Assembly (NCBI GenBank): GCA_046259385.1
Contig: JBJYWI010000198.1
Span: 1-32,642 of the forward strand
DNA from: CAVWDI01 sp046259385
Lineage (GTDB): Bacteria; Chloroflexota; Anaerolineae; Anaerolineales; UBA4823
DNA length: 32,642 nucleotides
Direction: 5' to 3'
The translations under genes and the position numbers were made by a program. Under the pieces are notes generated by a model. The model was not told the origin of the DNA and ran no database searches. It saw nothing but the letters and a program-made list of their open reading frames with translations. Shown here in pieces: positions 15,737 through 23,690 of the stretch; positions within the stretch are counted from its first letter, which is position 1, and each line of letters opens with the position of its first letter.

Positions 15737-16996
15737 TTATTCTGGACCGATATAGGTTCCTTTGGGCAGGATGGATTTTTTCGGAATGACCACAATGCCG
15801 TCTTTGACGACCCAGTTTCCATCTTTGACCTCTGTGCCGAGGGGGAATGATTTTATCGTGACGCTCTCTCCAATGCGGACATCTTTATCCAGGATCGCAC
15901 CTTCAATGTGACTGTTGGGACCAATGCCGAGCGGGACCCCGGCTGCAGGAGGCGTATCGGTTGGATCAAAATAATCCGCGCCCATCATAATAGTGTTTTG
16001 CATAAAAACACCGTCAGCAATCCGGCTGCGGAGACCCACGACGGAACGTTTTATTTCTGCGCTGTATATCTTGCAGCCATCCGCAAGCAGAACGTTTTCA
16101 AGCGAGGCGCCGTCGATTACCGACCCGGGAAGAAACCTTGGTCGGGTGTAGATTGGCAGTGTGGGATCTGTGAAATTGAAAGGAGAATCGGGATCTGTGA
16201 GCATCAGGTTGGTCTCATAGAACGAGCGGATTGTCCCGATGTCCTCCCAGAAACCCGCAAAACTGAACCCGTATACTTGGTGTTTTGTAAGCGCGTTGGG
16301 GATAATCTGGGATCCGAAGTCGTGAAAAGTGGAATCCTCCAAAATTTGAATCAAAGCATCCGTGTTAAACAGGTAAATTCCCATTGAGCCAAGATACGGC
16401 AGTTCGGGATCCTCGCGACTGATAAATTCTTCCAGGATCTCGGGTTCACGCGGTTTCTCCACGAATGCAGTTATCCGGCAGTCAGGCTCCCTTTTCAGCA
16501 ACCCAAAGCGGGGAGCGTCCTGCCTTGAAACCGGTTGGACAGCTACTGTTATCTCGGCGCTGTGTTCGTGGTGGAATTCCATCAGAGACCGGTAATCCAT
16601 GCGGTAGAGATGGTCGCCGGCAAGGATGAGAACGTACGATGCGCCGGTGGATTTTATTTCAAAAAGTTGTTTGCGGACCGCGTCTGCTGTGCCCTGGTAC
16701 CAGTCCATACTTAGCGGCGTTTGTTCAGCTGCCAGTATCTGTACCCACCCGCGATGGAAGGAATCAAAACGGTAGGTTTGGGTTATGTGGCGGTGAAGGG
16801 AAACCGAATTAAATTGGGTCAGAACAGCAATCCGGTTGATGCCTGAATTAATACAATTGCTAATTGTGATATCGATCAACCTGTACTTTCCCGCGATGGG
16901 AACCGCGGGCTTGGCGCGCTCCTTTGTCAGCGGGAAGAGCCGTTTTCCAATGCCGCCGCCCATAATAACTGCGAGTATATTTTCAATGTCAGACAT
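15737..16996 (-). CDS. glgC: Glucose-1-phosphate adenylyltransferase
   Basis: The 419-residue enzyme makes ADP-glucose from ATP and glucose-1-phosphate, the committed step of bacterial glycogen synthesis. The nucleotidyltransferase domain begins with MGGGIGKRLFPLTKERAKPAVP (12-33) and YRLIDITISNCINSG (38-52). AGDHLYRMDY (near 127-136), GSMGIYLFN and the catalytic-region FWEDIGTIRSFYETN are all present. The C-terminal third is a left-handed beta-helix with hexapeptide-like repeats, ending in LPKGTYIGPE. The sequence style is that of the cyanobacterial/plant-like GlgC branch rather than enteric GlgC. GGAGG seven bases before the ATG supports the start. Other glycogen genes are not in the window. 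Confidence 0.95.
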   Translation of the reverse strand: MSDIENILAVIMGGGIGKRLFPLTKERAKPAVPIAGKYRLIDITISNCINSGINRIAVLTQFNSVSLHRHITQTYRFDSFHRGWVQILAAEQTPLSMDWYQGTADAVRKQLFEIKSTGASYVLILAGDHLYRMDYRSLMEFHHEHSAEITVAVQPVSRQDAPRFGLLKREPDCRITAFVEKPREPEILEEFISREDPELPYLGSMGIYLFNTDALIQILEDSTFHDFGSQIIPNALTKHQVYGFSFAGFWEDIGTIRSFYETNLMLTDPDSPFNFTDPTLPIYTRPRFLPGSVIDGASLENVLLADGCKIYSAEIKRSVVGLRSRIADGVFMQNTIMMGADYFDPTDTPPAAGVPLGIGPNSHIEGAILDKDVRIGESVTIKSFPLGTEVKDGNWVVKDGIVVIPKKSILPKGTYIGPE

Positions 16997-17058
16997 GTTT
17001 GATCCTCCTGCGGTGATCGGAAAGAATTTCTCTCTTCATTCAGTGGGTCTGGATATAC

Positions 17059-17064
17059 ATTATA
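17059..17064 (-). promoter_or_regulatory. Possible -10 element upstream of glgC
   Basis: A perfect TATAAT on the minus strand lies 62 bases before the glgC ATG. No good -35 is found at 16-18 bases, so this is weak evidence. Confidence 0.35.
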
Positions 17065-17306
17065 AGATTAACTTTTCAGTCGGGGAAGTTGTTAATGATC
17101 GTTTACATTGAATTAAACGCCAATTAACTGACTTTTTAAAAGGTGTCGTTTTTAATCAAGAATGTAATAGATCATTTGAGCCTCAATTTGAGAGCAGATA
17201 ACGTTTAAGATCAACATCCAATAGCTGGCTTTTCCTTTCCTCAAGACGATTCTCTTCCCTGGAATTCTGTCCAAAAATTGGTCTCAATCTTCTCTTCTCC
17301 AAGGTC

Positions 17307-17328
17307 AGCGGTGAGAAAGCTCACCGCT
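17307..17328. terminator. Hairpin, possible terminator
   Basis: A perfect 9-bp stem (AGCGGTGAG with CTCACCGCT) has a 4-base AAAG loop. On the plus strand a short TTTT follows about eight bases later, and no gene ends just upstream. It may be a weak terminator or an mRNA structure for the ORF that follows. Confidence 0.4.
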
Positions 17329-17368
17329 AACCGCCTTTTAAGTTAGAGAATGTATTCACTTAAGTTTG

Positions 17369-17638
17369 ATGAGTTGTTCCAGGAAGTACCTGCAACTGAT
17401 ACCCAGGCATCTTATGGCGGAATCATGTGTTTTGGCTGGATATACCCCCGCGCAACTTCATCAGCAACTCGATTTACTGACCAACATCGATATCCCAGTA
17501 GAAGGGCTGCTAAATAGATACGTAGGTATAATTAAAAATTCTCCTGGGCGAAAGTGGTTTTACCAATCTTTCATCTGGAAGAACCGGGCCTGGTATGTAT
17601 TCAAAATAAATAACCGGCGAATGCAGGGGATTAAATAA
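17369..17638 (+). CDS. Doubtful small ORF
   Basis: An ATG at 17369 opens 89 codons with no homology I recognise. The product is rich in Gln, Leu and aromatic residues (TPAQLHQQLDLLTNIDIPVEGLLNRYVG, continuing to WKNRAWYVFKINNRR). No ribosome binding site precedes it. It ends 12 bases before the better-supported SnoaL-like start, so it could be a degraded or very diverged gene. Its middle part reads like a plausible protein, which is the only reason to list it. Confidence 0.3.
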   Translation: MSCSRKYLQLIPRHLMAESCVLAGYTPAQLHQQLDLLTNIDIPVEGLLNRYVGIIKNSPGRKWFYQSFIWKNRAWYVFKINNRRMQGIK

Positions 17639-17650
17639 GAGGTGGATATC

Positions 17651-18127
17651 GTGTTCAAAAAAAGAAGAGTCTCAGGTTTGAACAAGATCAAATCTGGAAC
17701 CGCGCTTGATACTGCAACTTTATACTCAAAAGCCCTGGCGAAAGGTGACCTGGAGGGGATGAGAGACCTGTACAGCGAGGGATATGAACTGGATTTTGTA
17801 GCCCGGGATGCTTTTCAGGGATCCGAATTATCAGTCGGGGAAGCGGCTGATTTTTGGGAATCCTGGTTCCTGGCGTTTCCGGAAAGAGATTACCAGGTGA
17901 CACGCACAATCGCCGGGGAAGAGATTATTGTCATGCAGTGGACTTTCATCGGCACCAATTCCGGACCGTTGATGCCGTTGATCTTTGAGAACGCAGGACC
18001 CCCAACCGGGAAAACAGTCCGTTTTAGGGGCGTTTCGGTGTATGAAATATTCGATGGGAAACTAGCAAGAGAGACAACCTATCTTGACCTTGGAACCCTG
18101 CTGGTGGAACTGGGAGTGACGATATGA
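17651..18127 (+). CDS. SnoaL-like / NTF2-fold protein
   Basis: The 158-residue protein has the SnoaL-like (ester cyclase) NTF2-fold pattern. It has helix-rich TLYSKALAKGDLEGMRDLY, then AADFWESWFLAFPERDYQVTRTIAGEEIIVMQWTFIGTNSGPL, then GKTVRFRGVSVYEIFDGKLARETTYLD. Relatives isomerise, cyclise or hydrolyse small molecules, or merely bind them, so no reaction is assigned. The GTG at 17651 is favoured over the GTG at 17642 because GAGGTG lies six bases before it. The stop overlaps the next ATG as ATGA, indicating translational coupling with the MFS gene, so the two may act on the same compound. Confidence 0.85.
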   Translation: MFKKRRVSGLNKIKSGTALDTATLYSKALAKGDLEGMRDLYSEGYELDFVARDAFQGSELSVGEAADFWESWFLAFPERDYQVTRTIAGEEIIVMQWTFIGTNSGPLMPLIFENAGPPTGKTVRFRGVSVYEIFDGKLARETTYLDLGTLLVELGVTI

Positions 18128-19521
18128 TCCAGACTGGGCACCCTGATACGGGCGAGGTTGTGCTTGCCCAGGAGGTAATTGACACCAAGATGACCCAAAG
18201 CCGCACGCGCAGGATTATGCTGCTGCTGGCGGGCAGCATCGCTTTAATGATGACAGGGTTCGGGATCATCCTGCCGGTGTTTGCCCGCCGGCTGGGGGAG
18301 TTCGGTTCCGGGGTGGAGATGCTCGGGTTGATGACGATGGCGTTCGCGCTATCCCAGTTCCTGATGGCGCCGTTCATGGGGTCGCTGGCGGACAGATTTG
18401 GGAGAAAGCCCGGAATCCTGCTGGCGTTATTTTCATTTGCGGTTATTAATCTGGGGTTTCTGGCTGCAGGGAACGCTGTGACTTTTGTCGTTCTGCGGGC
18501 GGCTGAAGGCGCATTAACCGCCGGTCTGTTTCCGGCAGCCATGGGGATAGTTGCGGATGTGTCACCTGAGAAACAGCGCGCCCGATGGGCGGGTTTGCTG
18601 ATGGGAGGATACGGAGCAGGCTTTGTTTTCGGACCTGTTCTGGGAGGGTTCCTGTATGATACCTGGGGATTCGCGATGCCTTTCGTCATTTCGGCAATAA
18701 TGGCTGCGCTGGCTCTGCTGGCTGCATTTATCGTTGTTCCGGAAACGCGCGGGGAAGAAGTCAGGAAGAGAGAGGTGCTTCTGGATCGCCGTGAGAGCGA
18801 AAGCGCGCCCACAAACAGGAAAACGTGGTGGGAATCGTTTCCAAGACCGCTGTATGTATTCGGCACGCTGCTGCTTATCGATTTCTCCTTGGTATTTTCA
18901 TTTGCTTTTGTTGAACCCGAGATGATTTTTTATTTTTATGATGAACTGAACTGGTCTACCGTAGAGTTCGGAATCGTAATCGGGTTTTACGGGGGCGCGT
19001 TTGTGCTAGGGCAACTTCTGTTTGGCTCGTTGAGCGACCGTTTCGCACGCAAGCCAGTAATTCTGCTGGGCCAGCTGCTGAACGCAATGTTCTATATCGG
19101 CTTGGTATTCATCGAATCGGTCTATCTGATCAGCATCGTGGCGTTAATATCCGGATTGGGGGAAGCCCTGGTGACGCCGGCTTTGAGCGCATTCTATGTT
19201 GACATAACCGACAAGCCTTACCGCTCGAGGATTCTGGGTGTGAAAGAATCCGCTGCGGCGCTTGGCGGCGTGCTGGGACCGTTGCTGGTTGCCGGCATCG
19301 CGGCTTATACAAGCACCAGAGCAGTATTTAGCATTTCAGTCGTGGTGGTTATGTTTACGATCCTGATGACCGTGCTGGCGTTAAGACCTGCCAGGAAATC
19401 CAGCAAAGAAATAGATGAGATGGATTGGGAGGTGGCCCGCCGGCGGGCAGCAGCAGCCCAGGCTTCGTTTACAGCAATATTTGTAAACGCATCCACCACC
19501 AGAGAGAGACGACGGATTTAG
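18124..19521 (+). CDS. MFS transporter, 12-helix drug-type
   Basis: The 465-residue membrane protein has two six-helix halves. Motif A occurs twice: GSLADRFGRKPG near residues 84-95 and GSLSDRFARKPV near residues 301-312. A helix-5 motif of the drug/H+ antiporter type is visible around GGYGAGFVFGPVLGG. A central loop of about 45 residues is charged (ETRGEEVRKREVLLDRRESESAP). The first 23 residues are hydrophilic; an internal ATG at 18190 is an alternative start. The ATG overlaps the upstream stop as ATGA. The gene is followed after 68 bases by another MFS gene, and the protein tail (REIDEMDWEVARRR-like) is cytoplasmic. Substrate unknown. Confidence 0.9.
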   Translation: MIQTGHPDTGEVVLAQEVIDTKMTQSRTRRIMLLLAGSIALMMTGFGIILPVFARRLGEFGSGVEMLGLMTMAFALSQFLMAPFMGSLADRFGRKPGILLALFSFAVINLGFLAAGNAVTFVVLRAAEGALTAGLFPAAMGIVADVSPEKQRARWAGLLMGGYGAGFVFGPVLGGFLYDTWGFAMPFVISAIMAALALLAAFIVVPETRGEEVRKREVLLDRRESESAPTNRKTWWESFPRPLYVFGTLLLIDFSLVFSFAFVEPEMIFYFYDELNWSTVEFGIVIGFYGGAFVLGQLLFGSLSDRFARKPVILLGQLLNAMFYIGLVFIESVYLISIVALISGLGEALVTPALSAFYVDITDKPYRSRILGVKESAAALGGVLGPLLVAGIAAYTSTRAVFSISVVVVMFTILMTVLALRPARKSSKEIDEMDWEVARRRAAAAQASFTAIFVNASTTRERRRI

Positions 19522-19589
19522 CAGTAAATGAAAAGGAATCCATTTATTTCTTCAAGATTGAAACCTGGACGGGATTAGGCGGGATTCTG

Positions 19590-21035
19590 ATGGAAGCCAC
19601 AAATCGTTCAACCCGCTGGTACGACTATTTGACTGTTAATATCTACTGGTTCGGTCTAAGTGTGGAGAACGGCGTCCTGACGCCTCTGGTCCTCCCCCTG
19701 CTGGTTCAAGAATTTGTGGGGGAAAGCGCGAAAGGAGCTTATGTGGGCACAATACGATTGTGGGGCTTGATGACCGCGGTGCTTGTGCAGTCGTTGATGG
19801 GGATCCTGTCGGACAGGAACACTTCGAAATACGGACGCCGCAAACCTTTTATCTTCTGGGGAACAATCGGGCAGATCCTGCTGTTAGGTGCGGTCGGGTA
19901 CACCTCCGGACTGCAGGGGCTAGATGGATTCTGGAGCCTTTTCCTTGTGTATCTTGCTCTGATGGCGGCCTCCAATTCCGCCCAGGCAGCCTCCCAGAGC
20001 CTGATACCGGACCTTATTCCGGGCGAAAAGAAGGGACTTTTTTCGGGAGTAAAAGCTCTGCTTGAGATTCCGCTGCCGTTAATCTTTGTGTCAATTGTGA
20101 TCGGAGGTATAGTTAGCAAGGGGGATATCTGGGCAGCTCTGGCTGCCGCAGGCGTCGTTTTGATAATCTGTATGGCGGGAACAATGCTGGTTCGAGAGCA
20201 GCCGATTAATTCACCGCCTTTTGACCTGGATTGGAGATCTTTTATGAGAATTATTCTTATGGCGGTGGTATTCTGCGCTGCCATCCTGCTGAGCGGTGAG
20301 ATTGTCCAGCGGGCCAACGGGTTTATCGGGATGAAGGGGATTTTGGATCCTTCAATATTTGCTGTATTTATGGGCGGAGCGGGAATGATCGCTGCGCTTG
20401 GCCTGGGGGTTTGGGCAAGCGTCAGGATTGCGGTCGGTTCACAGGCGCCGCGAAATAATTCATTTACTTGGTGGGTGATCAATCGACTGGCTTTCCTTGC
20501 GGCAGCCACCAACCTGGTTACATTTATGCTGTTTTATATCCAGGAGCGTTTTCCAGAATACCGAGGCAGCGCCGCCGCCTCGCCGGCGGCAAATGTAATT
20601 ATGTTTGCCGGGATATTTATCCTGCTATTGGCACTTCCAAGCGGGTGGTTGTCAGACCGGGTTGGGAAGAAAAATCTGGTTGGGTTAAGCGGCATTCTGG
20701 CTGCCGGGGGGGTCGCTTTTGCGCTGCTGGTACCCGGTCTGACGGGTCTGTATATCGGTGGCGGATTGATCGGGGCGGGTGTGGGATTATTCAACCCTGC
20801 AAACTGGGCGCTGGGGACCGAGATTCTCCCCCCTTCGCAGGCTGGCCGATACCTGGGAATCTCCAATCTGGCTGGAGCGGGAGCTGGAGCGATCGGCGCA
20901 TATATCGGCGGTCCGATCGGAGACAGCCAGAGCTACGCCCTGCTTTTCAGCATCTTCGGGGTGCTGTTCCTTTTATCTGCAGCAGCGTTACTGGGAGTCA
21001 GAAAGCCGTTCGATGTCGGGCGGAATGCTGTTTGA
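19590..21035 (+). CDS. MFS transporter of the GPH/SLC45-like type
   Basis: The 481-residue protein has about twelve transmembrane helices. The loop motif GILSDRNTSKYGRRKPFIFWG near residues 71-91 is typical of glycoside/sugar cation symporters and SLC45-like carriers, and a second DRVGKK motif lies in the second half. A sugar or glycoside substrate is the first guess but is not proven. A longer reading frame opens upstream at 19425, inside the previous gene. The ATG at 19590 is preferred because the protein begins there with a normal N-terminus (MEATNRSTRWYDYLTVNIYW) and GGGA stands at the right distance. The gene is in line with its neighbours and probably co-transcribed. Confidence 0.88.
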   Translation: MEATNRSTRWYDYLTVNIYWFGLSVENGVLTPLVLPLLVQEFVGESAKGAYVGTIRLWGLMTAVLVQSLMGILSDRNTSKYGRRKPFIFWGTIGQILLLGAVGYTSGLQGLDGFWSLFLVYLALMAASNSAQAASQSLIPDLIPGEKKGLFSGVKALLEIPLPLIFVSIVIGGIVSKGDIWAALAAAGVVLIICMAGTMLVREQPINSPPFDLDWRSFMRIILMAVVFCAAILLSGEIVQRANGFIGMKGILDPSIFAVFMGGAGMIAALGLGVWASVRIAVGSQAPRNNSFTWWVINRLAFLAAATNLVTFMLFYIQERFPEYRGSAAASPAANVIMFAGIFILLLALPSGWLSDRVGKKNLVGLSGILAAGGVAFALLVPGLTGLYIGGGLIGAGVGLFNPANWALGTEILPPSQAGRYLGISNLAGAGAGAIGAYIGGPIGDSQSYALLFSIFGVLFLLSAAALLGVRKPFDVGRNAV

Positions 21036-21086
21036 AATTCTCAGCAAAGAAAAAGATTTTTATAAACATTTTATTAGGAGCAGAAT

Positions 21087-21527
21087 ATGTGGTTTGATCC
21101 ATTTGTAAAGCTAATACTGTGCTCTCCCCTGCACGGAATTCTGAGTAGGAACACCATGTTATTAACATTTACAGGGCGCAGAAGCGGGAAGGAATACACA
21201 ACACCGGTTAATTTTTTCCGGGTTGGGGAAGGTAATAAGGAAACCCTTCTCACAACAAGCAGGCGGGAGCGCACCTGGTGGCGCAACCTGCGCGATAGCG
21301 CAGAGGTCCACTTATTGATTGGCGGTAAAGACTTCCAGGCGAGTGCCAGAGCAATTGAAGACCCTGAGGAAGTGGTAAAAGGTTTATCCGAAATCCTGGA
21401 GGCGGCTCCGGGAATTGCAAAATACTTTGATGTGAGACTTGATCAAAACGGGAAACCCGCCCCGCAAGATCTCAAACAGGCGGCGGAGCCTCTTGTAATT
21501 GTGAGGAGTTTAATTTCGGAGGAATAA
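21087..21527 (+). CDS. Deazaflavin (F420)-dependent nitroreductase-family protein
   Basis: The 146-residue protein fits the DDN/FDR-A (nitroreductase, DUF385) family. LLTFTGRRSGKEYTTPVNFFR (24-44) is the signature, followed by LLTTSRRERTWWRNLRDSAEVHLLIGGKDFQASARAI. Characterised members use reduced F420 to reduce quinones, nitroimidazoles or other electrophiles. F420 use here is inferred from family only, since no F420 biosynthesis gene is in view. AGGAGC stands six bases before the ATG. It ends the plus-strand group that begins with the SnoaL-like gene. Confidence 0.88.
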   Translation: MWFDPFVKLILCSPLHGILSRNTMLLTFTGRRSGKEYTTPVNFFRVGEGNKETLLTTSRRERTWWRNLRDSAEVHLLIGGKDFQASARAIEDPEEVVKGLSEILEAAPGIAKYFDVRLDQNGKPAPQDLKQAAEPLVIVRSLISEE

Positions 21528-21702
21528 ATTATTCGTTGAGGAGTCTGTGATTGGAGCAACCCCCCTGTGACTCAGAGGTAGCAGGGAAACCGCTTGAAAT
21601 ATTAAAAATCCGCTTCGACTGTATAAAACTGTGCGCGGCCGGATTGAAAGTTGAAAGAGGTATATTACGGAAATTCACGAAAATCGGGATTGATGAACAA
21701 GT

Positions 21703-21909
21703 TTATACCAGCAGAACCGCTTTGAGGGGGCAGGCCTGAACGCATTTTGCACATCCCACACACATAGTTGGCAGGGGATCCGGCATTTCGTAAGGCTGTT
21801 CCTGGCTGAGGATCTTCTTCGGGCAGGCAAGAACCGCCAGGCAGACTCCATTCGGGCACTTATCGGGTAAGCACTGGCGGTAATCTACCACAGCCATTTT
21901 CTTTGGCAT
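21703..21909 (-). CDS. Small 2[4Fe-4S] ferredoxin-like protein (RLI-type first cluster)
   Basis: The 68-residue protein has two cysteine groups. The first, in QCLPDKCPNGVCLAVLACP, spaces four cysteines as C-X4-C-X4-C-X5-CP, similar to the N-terminal Fe-S domain of RLI/ABCE1. The second, CVGCAKCVQACP, is the standard ferredoxin C-X2-C-X2-C-X3-CP. It should carry two 4Fe-4S clusters and move electrons, probably for the radical SAM enzyme or the ATPase proteins upstream. It is the last gene of the minus-strand metal-cluster operon, 69 bases after the radical SAM gene. AAAGG lies 13 bases before the ATG, so the ribosome binding site is not ideal. Confidence 0.85.
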   Translation of the reverse strand: MPKKMAVVDYRQCLPDKCPNGVCLAVLACPKKILSQEQPYEMPDPLPTMCVGCAKCVQACPLKAVLLV

Positions 21910-21978
21910 CCGGCTTTTATCCTTTTACGAAATCTCTAAAAAATCGAACCTGCTTTTCGATTTTATCATTGCACCCCA

Positions 21979-22935
21979 TTAACTGCTTTTGGTGGGGAAA
22001 AAAGAAGAAGCCGCAACCCAGAATCGATCCCCATATCGTTCGACTACCTGGGCGCGAGGGTCATTCTCTAGTCTGGTTATTAGGTTGTCTAACCCGTTAG
22101 GCGTGCACTGCTCCAAGATACGCTCTAATTCTGGTTGGCTTAATGGGTGGCGGGTGATTATTGCAATAATTCCTTCGAGTGGATCCTGGTATTGGCTGAT
22201 GTCAAACTTGCCCCGGGTTGGGTGGACAATCCTTGCGGCGCTGCCAAGGATAGCCCGGGCTCGCAGCATCCCCTCGCTGTCAGGGGAATTCACCCAGGCC
22301 TCCACAGGAGGCCTTTCGGGCAGGTTTATATGCACCTCATCCGGTTGAATCAGGGCAAGCCCGGCAGCGATATCCTGGAGAGCGCTTACTGTGTCATTCA
22401 GACCGCTCACCAGCATCACCTCAACCCAGAGGCATCCGGTGAACTCTTTTCGAAAATCCACAAGCCCTTCCAGCAGGCGTTTGAAAGTAACCTCAGGGTG
22501 CGGGCGGTTAATTTTGCGGTAAAGCGAAGCGGAACCGGCATCGAGAGAAGGCAGCACTGCGTCTGCAGGTGACAGCTCGGCGCGCACCTCCGGTTTGTAG
22601 AGCAGGGCACCATTAGTGATCACCGCTACCGGCAGGTCGCTTAACGCTTTTACCTTACGGATAAGCCAGCCGATGCTTGCATGCAGAGTCGGTTCTCCGG
22701 AGCCAACAAAGGTAATCCAGTCAATTTCTCCTGCCCTCTCAGAGCCGAGCGTACCCTTTATCTCTGAGAGGATTTCGTGACGCGGAAAGTATTCCCTGCG
22801 CTGGTTCACTACCGGCCGCGTACGGCCAAGCTGGCAGTATACACAGTTCCAGTTGCAGGTCTTGAGCGGGATTGTGTCCACGCCCAGGGATTGACCCAAA
22901 CGCCGGGAAGGGACCGGACCGAATACATATTTCAC
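21979..22935 (-). CDS. Radical SAM protein (COG0731-like)
   Basis: The 318-residue protein is a radical SAM enzyme. The cluster motif CNWNCVYCQLG near residues 27-37 gives C-X3-C-X2-C, and GSGEPTLH near residues 77-84 is the SAM-binding GGE-type motif in this group. It begins MKYVFGPVPSRRLGQSLGVD, a hallmark start of a widespread set of uncharacterised radical SAM proteins of anaerobes. A C-terminal region of about 80 residues (ITRHPLSQPELERILEQ onward) looks like a winged-helix add-on. The reaction is unknown. Its place in an operon with NifX/NifB-like and ferredoxin-ATPase proteins suggests a role in metal-sulfur cluster or cofactor assembly. Confidence 0.88.
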   Translation of the reverse strand: MKYVFGPVPSRRLGQSLGVDTIPLKTCNWNCVYCQLGRTRPVVNQRREYFPRHEILSEIKGTLGSERAGEIDWITFVGSGEPTLHASIGWLIRKVKALSDLPVAVITNGALLYKPEVRAELSPADAVLPSLDAGSASLYRKINRPHPEVTFKRLLEGLVDFRKEFTGCLWVEVMLVSGLNDTVSALQDIAAGLALIQPDEVHINLPERPPVEAWVNSPDSEGMLRARAILGSAARIVHPTRGKFDISQYQDPLEGIIAIITRHPLSQPELERILEQCTPNGLDNLITRLENDPRAQVVERYGDRFWVAASSFFPTKSS

Positions 22936-23001
22936 AACAGCGCCTCAATTATCAGGAATATAAACAGCGCTCTTTCTATCTAATTTGAACCCTCAACCGG
23001 C

Positions 23002-23382
23002 TCAATGATGACCGTGTTTATGGTGTTCGACACTATCCCGGCAGGGTTCGGCGCCGCGCAAATTCCCGTTAAAATAATCGTTAAGCGTTGAGCGCACTGT
23101 GCCGTTCGCCCCGGTCGCCACCTGGATACCAAACTGGTCAAAAAAACCGATTGCACGGCGCCCCATACCGCCGCTGATCATCATGTCCACTCCCTGGCCC
23201 TTAATGAATTCGGGTACCATGCCCGGTTGATGCTGGGCGTAGAACGGATTTTCAATCTCCTTAAAGCCAAGAATCTGCTCATCCTGGATATCTACCAGCA
23301 CATAATACGGGCAACGCCCGAAATGGTGGCTGACCCGGCTTTCTAAACCATTTTTTTCCTCTGAAGAAATTGCGATCTTCAT
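23002..23382 (-). CDS. NifX/NifB-like Fe-Mo cofactor-binding family protein, His-rich tail
   Basis: The 126-residue protein has the dinitrogenase iron-molybdenum cofactor biosynthesis fold (MTH1175/ORP-like). It reads MKIAISSEEKNGLESRVSHHFGRCPYYVLVD, then GVDMMISGGMGRRAIGFFDQFGIQVATGANGTV. The tail has HHKHGHH, a likely metal-binding segment. The characterised relative, the Desulfovibrio orange protein, binds a Mo-Cu sulfide cluster. Cluster identity here is unknown. Its start overlaps the stop of the DUF59 gene as ATGA. Confidence 0.88.
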   Translation of the reverse strand: MKIAISSEEKNGLESRVSHHFGRCPYYVLVDIQDEQILGFKEIENPFYAQHQPGMVPEFIKGQGVDMMISGGMGRRAIGFFDQFGIQVATGANGTVRSTLNDYFNGNLRGAEPCRDSVEHHKHGHH

Positions 23383-23690
23383 ATTGTTGTCTCCTTGTTA
23401 ATGAGTTCTGTCAGTTCTTCCGCGGCGACATAGCCGCTTACTTTTATCTTCTGGGCGCTTACGCCCGGAACCTGGCCTACAGCGGATTTAATTTGCTGTG
23501 CCAAGAATACAGCAATCGGGCAAAGCGGGGATGAAGGCCTGAATGTATACGATACCAACCCCTGATCGTCAGCAGTAAGGTCTTGAACCAAACGCATGCG
23601 AATGACATCTGCGTTTGTCTCCGGATCTATGACGCCCCGCAGGCGCTCGATCACAGCCATCTCGAGAATGGCGGATGAATTTTTCTTCAT
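23379..23690 (-). CDS. DUF59/MIP18-type Fe-S assembly-related protein
   Basis: The protein of about 103 residues has the metal-sulfur cluster (DUF59) pattern: VIERLRGVIDPETNADVIRMRLVQDL, then VSYTFRPSSPLCPIAVFLAQQIKSAVGQVPGV. The Cys in SPLCP lies where the family carries its conserved cysteine. Family members help place Fe-S clusters on target proteins. The ATG at 23690 is preferred over the one at 23705 because it overlaps the upstream stop in the order TGATG, as other genes here do. Confidence 0.85.
   Translation of the reverse strand: MKKNSSAILEMAVIERLRGVIDPETNADVIRMRLVQDLTADDQGLVSYTFRPSSPLCPIAVFLAQQIKSAVGQVPGVSAQKIKVSGYVAAEELTELINKETTI

Larger units (their letters stand above)
16997..17368. 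other. Intergenic region upstream of glgC
   Basis: This 372-base stretch has no convincing gene. It contains the possible glgC -10 and, near its right end, a hairpin at 17307-17328. Nothing else stands out. Confidence 0.55.

Noticed and set aside
21551..21739. 62-residue plus-strand ORF between convergent genes
   Set aside because: No ribosome binding site, and it runs into the ferredoxin gene on the other strand.
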